From Paracoccaceae bacterium (GTDB taxonomy: Bacteria > Pseudomonadota > Alphaproteobacteria > Rhodobacterales > Rhodobacteraceae), in assembly GCA_024742695.1 (NCBI GenBank), contig JANSXY010000006.1, positions 62,001 through 126,000 of the forward strand: 64,000 nt of DNA, in the 5' to 3' direction. Under the pieces are notes generated by a model. The model was not told the DNA's origin. It was given only the letters and a program-made list of their open reading frames with translations, and searched no databases. The translations under genes and the position numbers were made by a program. This document shows, one piece after another, positions 18,120-28,114 of this stretch (position 1 is the stretch's first letter; the number at the start of each line of letters is the position of its first letter).

Positions 18120-19778
18120 CTAGCTGCCGTCGCGCCAGCGGTTCACGATCGGGTAGCGACGGTCGAGCCAGAAGGCCATCGTCGTCAGCCGTGTGCCGGG
18201 CGCGGCCTGGTGGCGCTTCCACTCGGCCACGTAGATCAGCGACTCCACGCGCTTGACGGTCGCGCGGTCGAACCCCGCCGCCACCACCTCGGCCACAGAC
18301 TGTTCGCGCTCGATCAGTCGTTCGAGGATGCCGTCGAGCACCTCGTAGGGCGGCAGGCTGTCCTCGTCCTTCTGGTCCTCGCGCAGTTCGGCCGAGGGCG
18401 GCTTGTCGATCACGCGGGGCGGGATCACCTCGCCCGCCGGGCCCATCATCCACGGCCGGTGGTTGGCATTGCGCCAGCGGCAGGTCTGGAACACCCGGGT
18501 CTTGTAGAGATCCTTGATCGGGTTGTAGCCGCCGGCCATGTCGCCGTAGATCGTGGCATAGCCCACCGCCACCTCGGACTTGTTGCCGGTGGTCAGGAGC
18601 ATCTCGCCGAACTTGTTCGACAGCGCCATGAGAAGCAGCCCGCGCAGCCGGCTCTGGATGTTTTCCTCGGTGATGTCGGGCCGCGTGCCCTCGAAGACCG
18701 GGGCCAGCGCCGCGCCCACCGCCTCCTGCGGGCCGGTGATCGGCACCTCGTCCAGCCGGCAGCCCAGCGCGCGCGCGACCGCCGCGGCATCCTCAAGCGA
18801 GGCCGGCGAGGTGTAGCGGGAAGGCAGCATCACGCAGCGCAGGTTCTCGGGTCCGATCGCATCGGCCGCGATCGTGGCGACCAGCGCGCTGTCGACCCCG
18901 CCCGACAGGCCCAGCAGCACCTTCGAGAACCCCGACTTGCCGAGATAGTCGCGCAAGCCCAGAACCATCGCGTGATAGTCCATCTCCCAGTCGTCGGGCA
19001 GCAGCACGCGTTCGCCCGGCACGATGCGCCAGCCCTCCGCGCCATTCTCGAGGTCGATATGGGTGATCGCCTCTTCCATCGCCGGCATCTGCAGGGCCAG
19101 TTCCCCGCCGGGATTGAGCGCGAAGCTCGCCCCGTCGAACACCTGGTCGTCCTGCCCGCCGACGGTGTTGAGATAGATCAGCGGCAGCCCGGTCTCGACC
19201 ACGCGCGCGACGGTGACGTTGAAGCGCAGATCCTGCTTGGCGCGGCGATAGGGCGAGCCGTTCGGGACCAGCAGCACCTCGGCCCCGGTCTCGGCCAGCG
19301 TCTCGGCCACGTCCTCGTACCAGGCATCCTCGCAGACCGGCGTGCCCAGCCGGAGCGGGCCGATCCGGTAGGGGCCTGAAATCGGCCCCGAGGAAAACAG
19401 CCGCACCTCGTCGAAGACATCGTCATTGGGCAGGTGATGCTTGAGCATCCGGGCCATGACCTTGCCGCCGCTGAGCACGAAATAGGCGTTGTAGAGCCGC
19501 CCGTCCTCGACCCAGGGGCCGCCGATCCCCAGCGCCGGCCCCTCGGCCGTCTTACGCGCCAGCCGGTCGACCGCCGCCATCGCCTCGCGCTGGAAGGCGG
19601 GCCGGCGGATCAGGTCCTGGGTCTGGTAGCCGGTGACGAACATCTCGGGCAGCGCGACCATGTCGGCGCCGGCGTCGCGGCCGGCCTGCCACGCGTTCAG
19701 CGCCTTCCCGGCATTGGCCGAAAGCGCCCCGACCGTGGGGTTCAGCTGTGCCAGTGTCAGGCGAAATCTCTCGGCCAT
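18120..19778 (-). CDS. nadE: Glutamine-dependent NAD+ synthetase
   Basis: 552 residues from the ATG at 19778, preceded by GAAGGGAA. The N-terminal nitrilase-type glutaminase has '[10 protein letters not shown]' (Glu), '[12 protein letters not shown]' (Lys) and 'VCEDAWYED' (Cys). The C-terminal synthetase has the ATP-pyrophosphatase loop '[19 protein letters not shown]' near residue 290. It makes NAD+ from deamido-NAD+ with glutamine as nitrogen source. It is divergent from the MORN-repeat gene across a 158-bp gap. Confidence 0.95.
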   Translation of the reverse strand: MAERFRLTLAQLNPTVGALSANAGKALNAWQAGRDAGADMVALPEMFVTGYQTQDLIRRPAFQREAMAAVDRLARKTAEGPALGIGGPWVEDGRLYNAYFVLSGGKVMARMLKHHLPNDDVFDEVRLFSSGPISGPYRIGPLRLGTPVCEDAWYEDVAETLAETGAEVLLVPNGSPYRRAKQDLRFNVTVARVVETGLPLIYLNTVGGQDDQVFDGASFALNPGGELALQMPAMEEAITHIDLENGAEGWRIVPGERVLLPDDWEMDYHAMVLGLRDYLGKSGFSKVLLGLSGGVDSALVATIAADAIGPENLRCVMLPSRYTSPASLEDAAAVARALGCRLDEVPITGPQEAVGAALAPVFEGTRPDITEENIQSRLRGLLLMALSNKFGEMLLTTGNKSEVAVGYATIYGDMAGGYNPIKDLYKTRVFQTCRWRNANHRPWMMGPAGEVIPPRVIDKPPSAELREDQKDEDSLPPYEVLDGILERLIEREQSVAEVVAAGFDRATVKRVESLIYVAEWKRHQAAPGTRLTTMAFWLDRRYPIVNRWRDGS

Positions 19779-19936
19779 GCGCGCATTCCCTTCCAATGCG
19801 CCCGTCTTACCAGACTGATGCACGGGGGAAAGGCGATAGATACCCCCCGGAAGCTTGTCAGCGACGGGTTCCCTGCTTACGGTCTGACCGGGTGCGCGGG
19901 CCCGCCGCGCCGGGGGAATTCGATTCTGAGTGAGGC

Positions 19937-21379
19937 ATGGACATGACCGAGGCGAACCGGAGCGGTCTGGCAGCGAGCCTGATCCTCGTCGCGGCGCTGG
20001 CCGCCGGCGCGGCCGAGGCGCAGCAGATCGTGACCAAGCAATACGACGACGGCGGCATCTACGAAGGCACGTTCAAGGACGGAAAGCAGCACGGCCAGGG
20101 CACCTACCGGCTGCCGAACGGCTATGAATATACCGGTGACTGGGTCGATGGCGAGATCCTGGGCCAGGGCACGGCGAAGTTCCCCAACGGCTCGGTCTAC
20201 GAGGGCCAGTTCGTCAGGGGCAAGCCGCAGGGCACCGGAAAGATCACATTCGCCGACGGCGGCACCTACGAGGGCGACTGGGTCGACGGCGAGATCACCG
20301 GCGAGGGCGTCGCGCGCTATGCCAACGGCGTGGTCTATACCGGCAGCTTCGAGGGCGCCCGGCATCATGGCAAGGGCGTAATGGAAAGCCCCGGCGGCTA
20401 CCGCTACGAGGGCGACTGGGTGCAGGGCGTGAAGGAGGGCGAGGGCACGATCACCTACCCCGACGGCGCGGTCTACGAGGGCGACATGCTTGCGGGCCAG
20501 CGCGCCGGGCAGGGCAAGCTGACGATGCCAGACGGCCTGGTCTACGAAGGCGCCTGGAAGGACGGCCAGATGGATGGCCAGGGCACGTTGATCCAGCCCA
20601 ACGGCGACGTCTACGAAGGCCGGATGGTGGCCGGCAAGCGCGAGGGCGAGGGCCGGGTATCCTACGGCAACGGCGATATCTACGAAGGCAGCTTCGCGAA
20701 CGACCGCCGCCACGGCACCGGCATCTTCACCGGCGCCGACGGCTACCGCTACGAGGGCGAATGGGCCAATGGCCGGATCTCGGGCCAGGGCAAGGTGACC
20801 TATCCCGACGGATCGGTCTACGAGGGCGGCTTCGCCGAGGATCAGCCCCACGGCACCGGCAAGATCACCTATGCCGACGGATCGACCTACGAGGGCGACT
20901 GGGTCGATGGCGTGATCGAGGGCGCGGGCATCGCCCGCTATGCCAACGGCCTTGTCTACGAGGGCGAGTTCCGCGACGGCCGCAACCACGGCACCGGCAA
21001 GATGACCTATCCCGACGGCTATGTGTACGAGGGCGAGTGGAAGGACGGCCAGCGTGACGGACAGGGCGTGGCAACCTATGCCGACGGCACCGTCTACACC
21101 GGCCAGTTCGTCGCCGGCCAGCGCGAGGGACAGGGCGAGATCGTGATGACCGACGGGTTCCGCTATGCCGGAACCTGGCGCGCCGGCGAAATCGACGGCG
21201 AGGGCGTGGCCACCTATGCCAACGGCGATGTCTACGAAGGCACCTTCGTCGAGGGGCGGCGGCAGGGCCGCGGCACCATGCGTTACGCCACGGGCGATAC
21301 CGCGACCGGCACCTGGACGGACGGCGAACTCACCGAGATCGACGAAACCGGCGAGGCGGACGCGGCGACCGGCAACTGA
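19937..21379 (+). CDS. Exported MORN-repeat protein (about 18 repeats)
   Basis: 480 residues. A signal peptide (about 1-28, cleavage probably after 'AAEA') is followed by about 18 tandem MORN units of 23 residues with the pattern YEGxWxxGxxxGxG...xNG, ending in one degenerate unit and an acidic tail. Motifs such as 'YEGDWVDG' recur at least twice in nearly identical DNA, so the repeats have expanded or been homogenised recently. Bacterial MORN proteins are thought to bind lipids or form extended beta scaffolds; a periplasmic or surface scaffold is possible. No partner gene is adjacent. The repeat DNA keeps a long frame open on the opposite strand, which I do not treat as a gene. Confidence 0.88.
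   Translation: MDMTEANRSGLAASLILVAALAAGAAEAQQIVTKQYDDGGIYEGTFKDGKQHGQGTYRLPNGYEYTGDWVDGEILGQGTAKFPNGSVYEGQFVRGKPQGTGKITFADGGTYEGDWVDGEITGEGVARYANGVVYTGSFEGARHHGKGVMESPGGYRYEGDWVQGVKEGEGTITYPDGAVYEGDMLAGQRAGQGKLTMPDGLVYEGAWKDGQMDGQGTLIQPNGDVYEGRMVAGKREGEGRVSYGNGDIYEGSFANDRRHGTGIFTGADGYRYEGEWANGRISGQGKVTYPDGSVYEGGFAEDQPHGTGKITYADGSTYEGDWVDGVIEGAGIARYANGLVYEGEFRDGRNHGTGKMTYPDGYVYEGEWKDGQRDGQGVATYADGTVYTGQFVAGQREGQGEIVMTDGFRYAGTWRAGEIDGEGVATYANGDVYEGTFVEGRRQGRGTMRYATGDTATGTWTDGELTEIDETGEADAATGN
20050..21330 (+). repeat. 69-bp tandem coding repeats (MORN units)
   Basis: About 18 units of 69 bp, each encoding one MORN motif, with recurring blocks such as TACGAGGGCGA and GACGG. Variation is uneven: the units near 20265-20290 and 20886-20910 are almost identical in DNA, both encoding 'TYEGDWVDG', and both are followed by a unit with 'ARYANG'. 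This suggests a duplicated two-unit or larger block. Confidence 0.75.
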
Positions 21380-21381
21380 GG

Positions 21382-22911
21382 TCAGACGACCGCGCCGGCG
21401 TCGAGCCGTGCCAGCAGGGCGTCGGCCTCGGCCAGAACCGTTGCGCGGCGATCCGCTGGCATCCGGTCCCAGGTCCGGTACATCTGCGTCATGCGGGGGT
21501 TCGGTTCGAACCGGTCGCGGTGCCGGACGAGAAAATGCCAGTAAAGCAGGTTGAACGGGCAGGCGCGCGGGCCGGTCTTGTCCTTCACCCGGTAGGCGCA
21601 GCCCCCGCAATAGTCCGACATCCGGTCGATATAGGCGCCGGACGAGACATAGGGTTTCGAGCCGACCATGCCGCCATCGGCGAACTGGCTCATCCCGATC
21701 ACGTTCGGCGCCTCGACCCATTCCAGCGCGTCGGCATAGACCGACAGGTACCAGTCATGCACCGCGCCGGGATCGATCCCGGCGAGCAGCGCGAAATTAC
21801 CGGTCACCATCAGGCGCTGGATGTGGTGGGCATAGGCCATGTCGCGGGTCTGGGCGATGGTGGCGGCCATGCAGGCCATCCGCGTCTCGCCGCCCCAGTA
21901 GACCGGCGGCAGCGCCCGGTCGTGGCCGAGCGCGTTGCGGGCGGTGTAGCCCGGCCCGGCCATCAGCCAGATGCCGCGCACGAACTCGCGCCAGCCCAGC
22001 ACCTGGCGGATGAATCCCTCGGCCGACTGGATCGGCACCCGCCCTGCCCGCCATTCCGCCTCGACCGCCGCGCAAACCTCTTGCGGGCCAAGCAATCCGG
22101 CGTTCAGATAGGGCGAGATGACGGCGTGCCACAGCACGGGATCGCCCGCCACCATGGCATCCTGATACGGTCCGAACTCCGCCAGGCGGGTGTCGAGGAA
22201 ATGCCGGAAAAGTGACAATGCCTGCGCGCGATCGGTGGCCCAGCGGAAGGGCCGCGCATTCCCGAAATGGTCGGAAAATTCACGTTCCACGAGTGAAATC
22301 ACGTCATTCGTCACGTCATCAGGTTCGAATCCTGGCTGTTCCGGAGTCAACAGGCCACCGGGGGCGGGTTTGCGGTTCTCCTGATCGAAATTCCATGTTC
22401 CGCCGGCCGGCCTGTCACCCTCCATCAGCAGGCCCGTGCGGCGCCGCATCTCGCGGTAGAACCATTCCATCCGCAACTGCTTGCGGCCCTCGGCCCAAGC
22501 GCGGAACTCGGTCCCCGAGCAGAAGAACCGGTCATCCGGCAGCAGCGTGACGGGCAGCGGCAGCGCCTCGATCTCGGCCCGCAGCCGCCAGTCGCCCGGT
22601 TCGGTCACGATCACCTCGTGCGCGCCCTCGGCCGCCGCCCGGCGCAGCACCTCGCCCGCGATGGTCTGGCTGTTGCCGGGATCGTCGAGCCGGCTGTAGG
22701 CCACGCGCCAGCCCGCCGCCGCCAGCGCCGCCGCGTGCTTGCGCATCGCGGCGAGGAAGAAGGCGATCTTCTGCGGATGGTTGCTGGGCCGGCGCGCCTC
22801 GGCCCGGACCTCGGCCATCACCACGAGGTCGCGCAGCGGATCGGCGGCCTTCAGCGCGGCGATGTCCGGGGTCAGCTGGTCGCCGAGAACCAGGATGATG
22901 CGCCCTACCAC
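21382..22911 (-). CDS. Iron-sulfur cryptochrome/photolyase (FeS-BCP, CryB/PhrB type)
   Basis: 509 residues from a GTG at 22911 that overlaps the upstream SDR stop (GTGGTAG). The start reads 'VVGRIILVLGDQLTP', as in the DPRP/FeS-BCP family. The four cysteines expected to hold a 4Fe-4S cluster are seen in 'RMACMAATI', 'DYCGGCAYR' and 'RACPFN'. Family members bind FAD and a lumazine antenna; Agrobacterium PhrB repairs (6-4) photoproducts, and Rhodobacter CryB also affects photosynthesis gene expression. The much longer open frame upstream of 22911 is antisense to nothing useful and is not coding for this protein. Confidence 0.9.
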   Translation of the reverse strand: MVGRIILVLGDQLTPDIAALKAADPLRDLVVMAEVRAEARRPSNHPQKIAFFLAAMRKHAAALAAAGWRVAYSRLDDPGNSQTIAGEVLRRAAAEGAHEVIVTEPGDWRLRAEIEALPLPVTLLPDDRFFCSGTEFRAWAEGRKQLRMEWFYREMRRRTGLLMEGDRPAGGTWNFDQENRKPAPGGLLTPEQPGFEPDDVTNDVISLVEREFSDHFGNARPFRWATDRAQALSLFRHFLDTRLAEFGPYQDAMVAGDPVLWHAVISPYLNAGLLGPQEVCAAVEAEWRAGRVPIQSAEGFIRQVLGWREFVRGIWLMAGPGYTARNALGHDRALPPVYWGGETRMACMAATIAQTRDMAYAHHIQRLMVTGNFALLAGIDPGAVHDWYLSVYADALEWVEAPNVIGMSQFADGGMVGSKPYVSSGAYIDRMSDYCGGCAYRVKDKTGPRACPFNLLYWHFLVRHRDRFEPNPRMTQMYRTWDRMPADRRATVLAEADALLARLDAGAVV

Positions 22912-23546
22912 GGCACCGCCTCGCCCCGGTGGTCGAAGAAGCCGCCGGAGTCTTCCGGCCCCAGCCCGTCCAGCACCGCCAGCAGACGCCGGGCGGCAGC
23001 TTCCGGCGCCAGCTTGTCGGCGGCGTAGCCCGCGGTGAACCGGGTCGCCACCGTGCCGGGATGCAGCGCGGCGACGACAGCCTGCGGATGGCTGCGCGCG
23101 ACCTCCACCGCCGCGGTGTGCAGCAACTGGTTCAGCGCCGCCTTGGACGCGCGGTAGGAATACCAGCCGCCCAGCCTGTTGTCGCCGATCGAGCCGACCC
23201 GCGCCGAAAGGGCCGCGAAGGTGCTGCGCCGGTCCCGCGGCATCAGCCGCAGCGCATGTTTCAGAACCAGCATCGGCCCCGCCGCGTTCAGCGCGACCTG
23301 CGCCGCGAAGGCGCCGGCATCGAAGGCCTTCAGGGTCTTTTCCGGCTGGCCCAGCGCACCCGTCGCGACGAAAACCATGTCGAACGCCCCGTCGAACGCC
23401 GCCAGCGCCTCGGCGACACGCGCCTCGTCGGTGACGTCCAGACCGTTCGCCGCGCGCGACAGGGCGACGACCTCGCCGCGCGCGGCCAGGGCCGCCGCGA
23501 CCGCCGCGCCGATCCCGCCAGATGCCCCGATAACCAGTGACCGCAT
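22905..23546 (-). CDS. Short-chain dehydrogenase/reductase
   Basis: 213 residues from the ATG at 23546. The Rossmann start 'SLVIGASGGIGAAVAAAL' (3-20) and the catalytic 'YSYRASKAAL' (YxxxK) with the preceding Ser are intact. It is shorter than classical SDRs (about 250), typical of the C-factor/YbbO-like small group. It is translationally coupled to the photolyase gene by a 7-base overlap, an arrangement that suggests related use under light or redox stress; the substrate is unknown. Confidence 0.85.
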   Translation of the reverse strand: MRSLVIGASGGIGAAVAAALAARGEVVALSRAANGLDVTDEARVAEALAAFDGAFDMVFVATGALGQPEKTLKAFDAGAFAAQVALNAAGPMLVLKHALRLMPRDRRSTFAALSARVGSIGDNRLGGWYSYRASKAALNQLLHTAAVEVARSHPQAVVAALHPGTVATRFTAGYAADKLAPEAAARRLLAVLDGLGPEDSGGFFDHRGEAVPW

Positions 23547-23628
23547 GCCCGCCTCCATCCTGCCCGGCGCCACCTAGGTGGCGCGCCGGCCCGGTCAATT
23601 TTGCACTTTTCTTTTGCGGCCCGCCCCG

Positions 23629-23634
23629 TATGAT
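23629..23634 (+). promoter_or_regulatory. Candidate -10 box for the leu leader transcript
   Basis: TATGAT ends 7 bases before the leader ATG at 23642. A start site 7-8 bases downstream would put the 5' end at or next to that ATG, giving a leaderless leader mRNA, as known for alphaproteobacterial trpL. The -35 region is weak (T-rich, no clear TTGAC), so this is tentative. Confidence 0.35.
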
Positions 23635-23641
23635 CCGCGCC

Positions 23642-23728
23642 ATGACACGGAGCCCTGCCATCGCAGCCGCCTGCACCGCGCCCCGCGCGGCGCTGTCCCG
23701 TGCTCTTCTTCTCCTTAGCCGCCTCTGA
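23642..23728 (+). CDS. leuL: leu operon leader peptide
   Basis: A 28-residue frame that ends 'ALLLLSRL'. Four consecutive leucine codons (CTT CTT CTC CTT, 23705-23716) are followed by Ser, Arg, a fifth Leu and TGA. It lies 72 bp upstream of leuA on the same strand. Runs of the codon for the pathway's end product directly before a biosynthetic gene are the mark of ribosome-mediated attenuation. No ribosome-binding site precedes the ATG, consistent with a leaderless start. The rest of the peptide is Ala/Arg-rich without meaning. Confidence 0.75.
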   Translation: MTRSPAIAAACTAPRAALSRALLLLSRL

Positions 23729-23769
23729 GCGTGCCCCTCGGCGCGACCGCTCGGAGGTGACCAGCGCCG
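23722..23769 (+). promoter_or_regulatory. Candidate leu attenuator structures
   Basis: Arms CCTCTGAGCG (23722-23731) and CGCTCGGAGG (23748-23757) pair over 10 positions with one G-T wobble; the 5' arm contains the leader stop codon. An alternative stem CGGCGC (23739-23744) with GCGCCG (23764-23769) would be incompatible with it. A ribosome stalled on the leucine run at 23705-23716 would cover the first 5' arm and could switch the fold. No T tract follows, so control may be Rho-dependent or translational. Confidence 0.55.
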
Positions 23770-23800
23770 CCAAGGCTAAGGACAACGAAGGACAAGACCG

Positions 23801-25360
23801 ATGACCAAGACGACCGAACAGGATCGCGTGCTGATCTTCGACACCACGCTGCGCGACGGCGAACAAAGCCCCGGCGCGACGATGACCCATGACGAGAAGC
23901 TGGAAATCGCAAGCATGCTCGACGAGATGGGCGTCGACATCATCGAGGCGGGCTTCCCGATCGCCTCTGAGGGCGATTTCGAGGCGGTGCGCGACATCGC
24001 TGCGCAGGCGCGGAACGCGGTGATCTGCGGCCTCGCACGGGCGAATTTCAAGGATATCGACCGCTGCTGGGAGGCCGTGAGGCACGCGAAGCGGCCGCGG
24101 ATCCACACCTTCATCGGCACCTCGCCGCTGCACCGCGCGATTCCGAACCTGACCATGGACGAGATGGCGGAGCGTATTCACGACACCGTCAGCCATGCCC
24201 GCAACCTGTGCGACAACGTGCAGTGGTCGCCGATGGACGCGACGCGCACGGAGTTCGACTATCTCTGCCGCGTGATCGAGATCGCGATCAAGGCCGGTGC
24301 GACGACGATCAACATCCCCGACACGGTGGGCTATACCGCCCCGCGCGAAAGCGCCGACCTGATCCGCCGGCTGATCGAGACGGTGCCGGGCGCGGACGAG
24401 GTGATCTTCGCCACGCATTGCCACAACGATCTCGGCATGGCGACGGCGAACGCGCTTGCCGCGGTCGAGGCCGGTGCGCGGCAGATCGAATGCACGATCA
24501 ACGGGCTGGGCGAACGTGCCGGCAACACCGCGCTGGAAGAGGTGGTGATGGCGCTCAGGGTGCGCAACGACATCATGCCCTACCGGACCGGCATCGACAC
24601 CACCAAGATCATGAACATCTCGCGCCGGGTCGCGGCCGTTTCCGGCTTTCCGGTGCAGTACAACAAGGCGATCGTCGGCAAGAACGCCTTCGCGCATGAA
24701 AGCGGTATCCACCAGGACGGGATGCTGAAGAACGCCGAGACCTTCGAGATCATGCGCCCCGAGGATATCGGGTTGGCCGCCACCAACCTGGTGATGGGCA
24801 AGCATTCGGGCCGTGCGGCATTGCGGGCCAAGCTGCGCGACCTCGGCTACGACCTGGCCGACAACCAGCTTAACGACGTCTTCGTGCGGTTCAAGGCGCT
24901 CGCCGACCGCAAGAAGGAGGTCTATGACGACGACCTGATCGCGCTGATGACCGACACCACCGCCAACCTGGCGGACGATCACCTGCAGGTGCGTCACCTT
25001 CGGGTGGTTTGCGGCACCGAGGGTCCGCAGACCGCGGAACTGACGCTGGCGATCGACGGGGCGGAGAAATCCGTCACCGCCACCGGCGACGGCCCGGTGG
25101 ACGCGACCTTCACGGCGATCAAGCAGCTGTTCCCGCACGAGGCGCGGCTGGCGCTTTACCAGGTGCACGCGGTCACCGAGGGGACCGACGCGCAGGCCAC
25201 GGTGAGCGTGCGGCTGGAAGAGGGCGGCAAGATCGTCACCGGCCAGTCCGCCGATACCGATACCGTCGTCGCCAGCGCCAAGGCCTATGTCTCGGCCCTG
25301 AACAATCTGATCGTCCGCCGTGCCAAGACGAAGCCGGCCGAGGCCGCTGCATCGGCTTAG
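23801..25360 (+). CDS. leuA: 2-isopropylmalate synthase
   Basis: 519 residues. 'FDTTLRDGEQSPGATM' (14-29) is the HMGL-like catalytic signature, and 'HCHNDLGMATANALAAVEAGA' (spanning about 206-226) the second one. The C-terminal leucine-binding regulatory domain (about 395-505) is present. It condenses acetyl-CoA and 2-oxoisovalerate, the first committed step to leucine, and is normally feedback-inhibited. The gene stands alone with its leader peptide; a ribosome-binding site GAAGGA precedes the ATG. Confidence 0.96.
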   Translation: MTKTTEQDRVLIFDTTLRDGEQSPGATMTHDEKLEIASMLDEMGVDIIEAGFPIASEGDFEAVRDIAAQARNAVICGLARANFKDIDRCWEAVRHAKRPRIHTFIGTSPLHRAIPNLTMDEMAERIHDTVSHARNLCDNVQWSPMDATRTEFDYLCRVIEIAIKAGATTINIPDTVGYTAPRESADLIRRLIETVPGADEVIFATHCHNDLGMATANALAAVEAGARQIECTINGLGERAGNTALEEVVMALRVRNDIMPYRTGIDTTKIMNISRRVAAVSGFPVQYNKAIVGKNAFAHESGIHQDGMLKNAETFEIMRPEDIGLAATNLVMGKHSGRAALRAKLRDLGYDLADNQLNDVFVRFKALADRKKEVYDDDLIALMTDTTANLADDHLQVRHLRVVCGTEGPQTAELTLAIDGAEKSVTATGDGPVDATFTAIKQLFPHEARLALYQVHAVTEGTDAQATVSVRLEEGGKIVTGQSADTDTVVASAKAYVSALNNLIVRRAKTKPAEAAASA

Positions 25361-25477
25361 TGCGGAAAATCAGGCCTTCGCGGGCCGCATCCGGCCATTG
25401 AAGGTTGAAGAAGTGCAAATCGGCGCGCGGCCGCTGCCATCGCGGCCTCGCCCCTTCCGTGACGGCCGCATGACGCC

Positions 25478-25483
25478 TATAAC
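25478..25483 (+). promoter_or_regulatory. Candidate -10 element for mreB
   Basis: TATAAC lies 65 bp upstream of the mreB ATG in the 187-bp gap after leuA. The matching -35 (TTCCGT at 25455) is poor. Proposed only because the gap must hold the promoter of the rod-shape cluster. Confidence 0.25.
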
Positions 25484-25505
25484 GGAGCGTCTCCGCGCCC
25501 GATGA

Positions 25506-26585
<1,080 letters not shown>

Positions 26586-26587
26586 CC

Positions 26588-26610
26588 AGGCCGGCCGGGC
26601 CGGCCGGCCT
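26588..26610. other. Perfect GC palindrome between mreB and mreC
   Basis: AGGCCGGCCGG and CCGGCCGGCCT (11 bp each) flank a single G in the 70-bp gap. Followed by no T tract. It could act as a partial terminator or RNA-stability element lowering mreC and mreD relative to mreB. Confidence 0.55.
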
Positions 26611-26655
26611 CGCCAAGCCCGCCCCCGCGACGGCGCGCCCAGAGAAAGGCATTCC

Positions 26656-27582
26656 GTGGCCCGCGACCGCAATGACGAGATCGACTTTCACGCGCCCGTC
26701 CGCCGGGTGCTGATCGTGCTCGCCGCGCTCTTGCTGTTCGCCCTGTTCCTGCTGTGGCGGATCGACAGCCCGCGGGTTGAACGGTTCCGCGCCGCGCTGG
26801 TCGATACTGTGGTGCCCAGTTTCGACTGGGCGCTGGTGCCTGTCACCAAGGCGGTCGACATGGTCGAGGGATTCCAGTCCTACGCGCGGATCTACGAACA
26901 GAACCAGGAGTTGCGCCGCGAGTTGCAGCAGATGAAGGCCTGGAAGGAAGCCGCGGTGCAGCTGGAACAGCAAAACGCCAAGCTTCTGGCGCAGAACAAG
27001 CTGCGGCTGGATCCCAAGCTGACGTCGGTCTCGGGCGTGGTGCTGGCCGATTCCGGCTCGCCGTTCCGGCAATCGGTGCTCCTGAACGTCGGGCGGCGCG
27101 ACGGCGTGGTCGACGGCTGGGCCACCACCGACGGGCTTGGCCTGGTCGGGCGGATCGCCGGGGTCGGCGAGACGACGAGCCGGGTGATCCTTCTGACCGA
27201 CAGTTCCTCCCGGATTCCGGTCACCGTGCAGCCCTCGGGCCAGCGCGGGATGCTGGCGGGCGACAACACGGCCGCCCCGCCGCTGGAATTCGTCGAGGCG
27301 CCGGACGAGGTGCGGCCGGGCGACCGGGTGATCTCGTCCGGCGACGGCGGGGTGTTTCCCGCCGGCCTGCTTGTCGGCCAGGTGGCGCAGGGGCCGGATC
27401 GGCGGCTGCGGGTGATCCTGGCCGCCGATTACTCCCGGCTCGATTACCTGCGGGTCTTGCGCTCGCGCCCGGCGGAGCGGATCACCGAGGGCGTCGGCCT
27501 TGTCGGCGCCGCCACGGCGGCCGAACCGGCGAAGCCGGAGGCGGAGGCCGGGACCGGCGCGGAGACGGCGGGCGATGGTTGA
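26656..27582 (+). CDS. mreC: Rod-shape-determining protein MreC
   Basis: 308 residues from a GTG. A single N-terminal membrane helix (about 17-35), a coiled coil ('EQNQELRRELQQMKAWKEAA', about 80-99) and the double beta-barrel periplasmic domain (about 115-280) follow in the normal order. The C-terminal Ala/Glu-rich tail is low complexity. It links MreB filaments with the elongasome. The mreD ATG overlaps the last codons. Confidence 0.93.
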   Translation: MARDRNDEIDFHAPVRRVLIVLAALLLFALFLLWRIDSPRVERFRAALVDTVVPSFDWALVPVTKAVDMVEGFQSYARIYEQNQELRRELQQMKAWKEAAVQLEQQNAKLLAQNKLRLDPKLTSVSGVVLADSGSPFRQSVLLNVGRRDGVVDGWATTDGLGLVGRIAGVGETTSRVILLTDSSSRIPVTVQPSGQRGMLAGDNTAAPPLEFVEAPDEVRPGDRVISSGDGGVFPAGLLVGQVAQGPDRRLRVILAADYSRLDYLRVLRSRPAERITEGVGLVGAATAAEPAKPEAEAGTGAETAGDG

Positions 27583-28114
27583 TCCGGTCTCGGCCAACCG
27601 CGTCGTCTACCGGCTGGTGTTCCTCGGCCTCGCCGCAGCGGTCTTCTTCCTGCGCATCCTGCCCCTGTCGACCGAACCGGTGGCCTGGCCCGGCCCCGAT
27701 GTGCTGCTGTGCCTCGCGCTGGCCTGGGTTCTGCGGCGCCCCGATTTCGTGCCCGCCGCGGCCATCGTCGGGGTGTTCCTGATCGAGGACATGCTCTTGA
27801 TGCGGCCGCCGGGGCTGTGGACGCTGCTGGCGCTGCTGGCGACGGAGTTCCTGCGCGACCGGGCGGTGGTGCTGCGCGACATCCCGTTCCTTGTCGAATG
27901 GCTGATGGTCGCGGCGCTGATCGCCGCGATGCTGCTGGTCAACCGCTCGATCCTCGCGCTGGCGATGGTGCCGCAGGCCGGGCTGGGCCTGAGCCTGGCG
28001 CAGTACCTGTCGACGGTGCTGGCCTACCCCGTCGTCGTGCTGCTGTCGCATTGGGTGCTGGGATTGCGTAAGGTCGCGCCCGGCGAGGTCGACGAGCTGG
28101 GGCACCGGATATGA
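27575..28114 (+). CDS. mreD: Rod-shape-determining protein MreD
   Basis: 179 residues from the ATG at 27575, overlapping the mreC stop by 8 bases. Five to six hydrophobic segments and little else, as usual for MreD. The position between mreC and mrdA fixes the identity. An earlier in-frame start at 27500 lies inside mreC and is rejected. Confidence 0.88.
   Translation: MVDPVSANRVVYRLVFLGLAAAVFFLRILPLSTEPVAWPGPDVLLCLALAWVLRRPDFVPAAAIVGVFLIEDMLLMRPPGLWTLLALLATEFLRDRAVVLRDIPFLVEWLMVAALIAAMLLVNRSILALAMVPQAGLGLSLAQYLSTVLAYPVVVLLSHWVLGLRKVAPGEVDELGHRI

Noticed and set aside
19877-21721. Open frame of about 614 codons on the minus strand over the MORN gene
   Set aside because: The 69-bp periodic repeat keeps the opposite frame free of stops; the translation is a monotonous repeat antisense to clear MORN units and has no start context.
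22310-22350. tRNA-like T-arm (GGTTCGAATCC) inside the photolyase gene
   Set aside because: A T-arm can be drawn but no acceptor stem, D-arm or anticodon arm fits, and the segment encodes family-consistent photolyase residues ('PGFEPDD').
21382-23676. A single 764-codon protein joining the SDR region and photolyase
   Set aside because: The upstream third is the wrong frame of the SDR gene; the photolyase begins at the overlapping GTG at 22911.
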